From the NCBI GenBank assembly GCA_011033025.1, contig WFMF01000501.1, positions 1-64,000 of the forward strand: a stretch of 64,000 nt of DNA, in the 5' to 3' direction. Numbering within the stretch: the stretch's first letter is position 1; every line of letters begins with the position of its first letter. Origin of the DNA: Beroe forskalii. Taxonomy: Eukaryota; Ctenophora; Nuda; Beroida; Beroidae. Below, piece by piece: positions 58,700 to 64,000 of the stretch. Below the pieces are notes generated by a model. That model searched no databases. It worked only from the letters and a program-made list of their open reading frames with translations, and had not been told where the DNA came from. The translations under genes and the position numbers were made by a program.

Positions 58700-61600
58700 A
58701 AACCACAACATATTTATTGCCATTGCTCCATATTCATTCAGTCACTTATTATCAGTCTGAGATGTTTGAGTGTTCAGCCTCATGCAGTGAATCAAAGTTG
58801 TTGATGCTCATTCACTTTACTTATTTCAGAACCATGTAGTTTTGACTACTGCTTACTGCTAATGTGCACTGTAATGTCAATCACATCGAACTTTTTTATT
58901 TTCATTTATTTTATGAAACAAAATTTGTGATGTTCATTATTGTGCAGTCATGAATCAGATCATTGATCTCTTTGAATACTTGCATTTTCTGAAGTTTCAG
59001 TTTGATTGCAAATTTTGTGATTTGATTTTGTCAAATTTTTGGTGACATGTATTTCATCAATGAAATTGATGAAGTTTTTTTGAAACAAGATTCTCAAATA
59101 TAAAATCAAACTGTCACACTTTACACCACTATTCAACTGTTGGTCATGAAACAATTATCCCTCGTTCAGGAACTTCACTCAGTGTAATGCAACATTCTCA
59201 GTTAATTTTACTTGTGTTGTTTTGTAAGTTTAGATATTATATTTGAATTAAAAAGAAATCTTTCTTCAAGACATCAAGAAGAAGAAAGACATCAATCTGC
59301 AAGATTTTTCTATTTAATCTTTAATGTCATCTTCCTCCATGACCACCTATCTCAAGGAAACTAAATAAAGGTCTTAATCCAATAATCCTCACTCTAGGCA
59401 TCGAGTAATTAATTGAGTTAAGAACCAGTTGATGAATTTTAATGGATTATATTTAAAACCAATATTGAATTGCACCAACATATTTAAAACTGCTCTGCAA
59501 ATTCAACTGGAAGTTTCAAAGCACAATTTTAAGTGTAGGTAATTGGTACAGGTCATAAAACATCTTCAAGAACTAAAGAAGTGGCCACACATCCTCAGTA
59601 AGCTATTTGATGTGAATTTACATGTTTGATGTGATTGATCATTGCAGTGAAACACAAAAATCTCAATAATGAAATTTAACCCACATACAATGAACCACTA
59701 TTCTACTGACAGTTTCAAGATAGAAATATCTCTTCTTCTGGATCCCCACATAGTGTTACACTTCATTCTAAGATTGTGGTGTGGAAATGATTTTCATGAT
59801 GATAAGAATTCATATGAGGCATGGCTTTTGTGTTTTATGATGTACTTGAAAGAGTATTTGAAAGGTGATGTCATATAAACTTACAACACAACACAAATTA
59901 GATTAACTAACTGAAGATGATTAACATTCACATGGAGATCCTAAAGATAGAATCTTAAATTCCAAAACAGACTGTCAGTAGATTTGCATGGTTGTGTGAA
60001 ATTGCTAGATTCATTATCATCCTTGAGTTTCACTCCTATCTCATTCACTTGATATCATGAAGGATCACATGAAAGATCATATGATCTCATTTTTGTTTAC
60101 TTTACATGCTTTTCAACAAATGGTACAAAAAATGGCTCAACAAATGTTTTATATCAATTCTGTAACCATAAGACTAATTATTTGGAAATTCTTTTAGTTG
60201 TTATCAAAATTTTAAAACAATCTGTGGATTTTTATAATAATAATAATAATAATAAACTATATTTATACTTCTATGGATTGTAAAAATGAATCATGTTCAA
60301 TTGAATTTCTATACTGTCAGCCATTAGACCGAAGACAGTGTTTTTCTTGTCCAAATGTTAAATTTGGTTTTAAGACTTTTAGTCCCCATTCAAAAACCAA
60401 GGCAACCTACGCAACATATTGTACTAACATCTAGGGTATTAAAAAGACAAAATTACTATCATGTGACCTGGTTGACAGTTGAAAACAAACATCGACAGAA
60501 ATGAATCGTGAAAATAATTAGTAAAATATCAACAGTTCCGATTGTATACACAGACCAGTCGCTAGTGGACACTGTTCATCACCGTTTACAAATGCTATTC
60601 CAGTATTGCTCCTCCTCTGCTAGGGTGCTCAAGTTACAGAAACAGGCAACCCCGTTCGTATTTGTATGTCAGGTTGCCCAGATCTAGGCAACCCACTGTA
60701 TTATGGTATGTTGCGTTGCAAAAACATGTTAGTCATTTTCATGTTAGTCCAACAGTGAAGTGGGGAGGTAGATAATCGAATTGGCACTATTTAGAGAGAG
60801 CGGGTGTCCTGTTCTTCTCCACGCTATGCTCTGACCTGTTTCATAATTCAATCAAAAGGCTTGCATATTATTCCCAATTCCCATCGATATGCAAGGTTAC
60901 TCCTCGAAGAACTGTTCCTACTTGAGAACTTGAATAGAGCTCGGTGGTGGCTGGTAATTACTTAATTAGCAGCCAAGTACGTGCCCATTTTAGAAAATAG
61001 TAGGAACATGTATTTTTATCTACTAACCACAGTACAGAATTGCTGTACCGTGATCAATCCATGTCTCTAGAGTTAGTAGGCAAAAAAGGATAAAAAAGAA
61101 TGAATGTTGTATGAATGTTGCGACTTATATGCCTCTTGATGTAAACTTACCAAGTGGATATATGACTATGTATATAAATTTGGCTGTATGTATATTACAT
61201 AATTAATTAATTATGATTGCACGACGACACTGAAACCATACTAACATGACGTCCTTCAAAAATCAGGTTGTACTAACATCACTACAGGTTCTAGAATGGG
61301 GCTTTTAGTTAATACTTGGTTTGGTTCAAGAAACAGAGTTAATAATAAAATAATTCTTTGAGATTTATATGGAAAATGCATAAGAAGGTAACCCTTAATT
61401 AATTCAAAAATTTAAAGCCCTTGCATCATTGCTTCATTTTCTCATTATAAAGATATAATTTTCATTTTTCCAGGAATGAGTAATATCAGATATCCCTAGG
61501 ACTTCATTACCAAGTTCTCTAGTTAAGAAGACTATAGTAGTATTCATTTGTATATTATTTATTGACAACTTTTCATGAATTTTCCTATCCATCCATCAGA

Positions 61601-64000
61601 AATGCTACAATGAACATATTTTTTAAAGCCATTTTGTTTGATGGAATTATAAATTGCCAGCCATATGTTAATGGTATTGTCATAACATACAGTTTCCTCA
61701 TTTGCGGTGTCTCCTAGTCATTTCCTTATATTCTATTGGACATTTAGATTTCTCAGTACAGTAGTTGGAGTAATAATTCAAGCAAAATGAATAATTCATA
61801 ATTATTTTCAAAAATATAATTAAGTGTTACATGGAACTAGACTATATTTTTCAGACTTCTAGTACTGTAGGTACAATAATATATTTAGACAATCTGATTT
61901 TTTTTGCATTTATATTTTTGCACTTCATGATGGTCAAGAATTTATTGAACCTATGACTACAAGGATTATTGTGAAGTAAATTATCGAATTAGTACTCCAG
62001 TAACAGTGCTCAAGTCAACTATTGCTGATTTTGACAACTAATCCACACAAAAGAGCATAATTGAAATTAACAGAATTAATAATATCAACAGAAATTTAAT
62101 AATACAAATATAAGTCATCTTGCATTATTACTGCATGATCAGTCTGCAAGTACGTGAAATCTAAAGGCTGAGATCCTGCAACATGTCTATTGAAGCGTTA
62201 TTGCATGCACTCTTCATGACAAACCCTATAAAGCCCTCTACAGACTAATACAGCAGCAATAGTCAATGCGATTATCGGTTTATAGCATGCTGTTGATCAC
62301 TAATTCATATCTATGTTTTCAGATTATTTTGCCGTCAGTATGATTATTATATTTTCAATATGATTTATGTAGACGTGAATGAGTCCAGAGAGCCAGGAGA
62401 CCATTAAAAGAGACAGAGTTTATCTTTTAAATGGCCTTTTTTGCCTGCAAGCCAGTTTATCCTCAATTCCTTCATTGATTTTTGACTTCTTAAAAAAGTT
62501 TCAATATTTTCAATATTTTTTGTTTGTGTGTAGGTATGAAAATTATAGACAGAATTGAAAAATAACTAATTTTTATGAGTATTAGGAATGTAATTCTCAA
62601 ACGTTTTAAAAGTACCCTTGTTGGATAAACAGTCTTTTTATATATTTCATTTCATAAAACTGCAATTCTACTGATTATACCTTACAAGATTGTTGCTAAC
62701 AATTTAAATTTTGATTTAACTATAATACCATAACTATAAGTGCCTCTTAAATATAGTGCCTTATGGTGCCTTTTAAATAACTATTGAATTCCTGCATTTT
62801 GTATGCAATTTGGTTGAACAGTTGCTGGTCAATCAGTTTTCGAATGATTTAATTCTACCTGTTATTGAAACATGCAGTGCACGTTTCTGCTGAGTTGTTT
62901 CGGAGTTTCTCCGATTAACTTGCTACTTTGTTAGTCCGTCAGTCTGAAAGGCTAATTTTCGTTTCACTCGATTGTTTGTCCCATTCGTTGTAAAGGAAGC
63001 CTTTGAGAGCATGGGCATTATTATATATTTAGGTTTAAGACATCTCGGATATTGTGTAATTAGGAAAGTGTGGCTGTCGTACTGTAGTAGTAGTACACTC
63101 ATTTATTGGGCTCCGAACAGTCTACCTTGTTGTGGAAAGGGTGACAGTTCCTGATAGTGTAATACCTGGTATTAAAGTGTTTCCAATTACCCCACAATAA
63201 AGTTTCTTAATTATTCTTTAATTAGCATATTCCAATATCAGGCAGCTTGCATGAGCGGTAAATTTGTTTGATACTAGCAGAGACCGTTTTGTAAATATAT
63301 TCCGGATTAAACGTTGTTGAAAGCTATTTTAATTTAGAGTTTCTGATAGTTAATTGTTAGTTTTCTTAGGTCTGCTGTCTGTAAATATATGTTTCAAACT
63401 CCACTACTACTACGAGAGTGAAAGCAGTCGAGTGCTGGGTGGTATAAAAACTCAAGTATGAAAATAGATGGCCACTGTGTCTCACTTGTGTTGGATTAGC
63501 GTATTACTTATTCTTGGTTAATAAAAGAACAAACCATTTCATTAAATTAAGTTTGAATATTGCTGTACCAGTTGGGCGTACATTTTATGCTTTGCAAAGA
63601 ACGACACAAACCTTGGAAGTTTTAAAGTTTGTTCTCAGAAAGTCAGAACCATAATCTAGCGATTCTATACCTCAATAATATGTCCATAGTACGTTTTAGA
63701 TCCGGGAAGCATATTTAGATATTGATATTTTGACGATATCTATCATAAAGGAGCAAGTCACAACAAAACTTGAAAATGTTCTTATTGACAAGAGTCCTTT
63801 TTATACTTTTGTAACAATCGCGAATCCTACTATTTTTCCTTTATCGTTGAAAATTTTAAATAATTCATGCCATTTCGGATTTTAATGATTTGGATGTTTC
63901 ATTGTTTCGTTTAATTCCGAATAGTGAGTCATTTTAAAATCGGTTACTTATCTATAACGGTTGTGTTGTTATTAGAGTCGTAACCTCACGCTACATACAC
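58700..64000. other. Gene-poor AT-rich flank
   Basis: No gene recognised on either strand. A dispersed repeat occurs twice, at 59040-59210 and 59620-59790, both related to 27378-27545 (GATTGATCATTGCAGTGAAA; CTATTCAACTGT or similar). 60233-60255 is an ATA microsatellite. An AATAAA at about 63196-63201 could be a polyadenylation signal but no coding exon is attached. Short open frames are at chance level for this base composition. Confidence 0.4.

Overview
This is eukaryotic nuclear DNA from an invertebrate animal. The genes have many short exons with standard GT/AG introns, and the exons are richer in G+C than the AT-rich intron and spacer DNA. All recognised genes are conserved animal genes. 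The species cannot be fixed from the sequence; a CR1/L2-like LINE, hAT-, Helitron- and TTAA-type elements and many foldbacks rule out bacteria and argue against a compact fungal genome.

Layout. 1-12.4 kb: three plus-strand genes in a row, ZC3H15 (five coding exons, 398 aa), BUD31 (three exons, 144 aa) and PDCL3 (seven exons, 238 aa). 12.4-14.4 kb: hairpin elements, then a homopolymer-ridden stretch that looks like poor-quality consensus. 14.4-20.0 kb: a minisatellite of about 74 copies of a 76-bp, G-rich unit. 21.1-22.3 kb: three minus-strand exons of a DOCK6/7/8-type exchange factor, the rest of the gene not found. 26.6-27.3 kb: three minus-strand exons of ARMC1 with an in-frame stop. 28.4-31.7 kb: a broken CR1/L2-like LINE. 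34.0-47.6 kb: complete NOP58 (eleven coding exons, 532 aa); its fourth intron holds, on the opposite strand, an intronless secreted papain-family protease gene with one frameshift. 48.9-55.4 kb: a decayed tandem duplicate of the 3' half of NOP58, expanded by nested mobile elements. 58.7-64 kb: no recognisable gene.

The intact genes are housekeeping genes: ribosome and translation factor stability (ZC3H15), splicing (BUD31), CCT-assisted folding (PDCL3) and box C/D snoRNP assembly (NOP58). Nothing suggests that they form one operon or pathway.

The most unusual content is the repeat structure. (1) GC-rich palindromic modules recur at 0.3, 27.9, 32.2-32.7, 48.4-48.9 and 58.0-58.7 kb; in the two paralogous clusters a 143-bp block lies in opposite orientation. 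(2) Two copies of one hAT-like family each have a perfect 8-bp target duplication. The second sits in one arm of a foldback and itself carries a Helitron-like insert and a 3.2-kb minisatellite-filled insert. (3) A 1.84-kb TTAA-flanked element carries at least six copies of a palindromic motif. For (3) the paralogous empty site is in the window, and for the inserts in (2) the other hAT copy serves as the empty site, so the insertions can be read directly.
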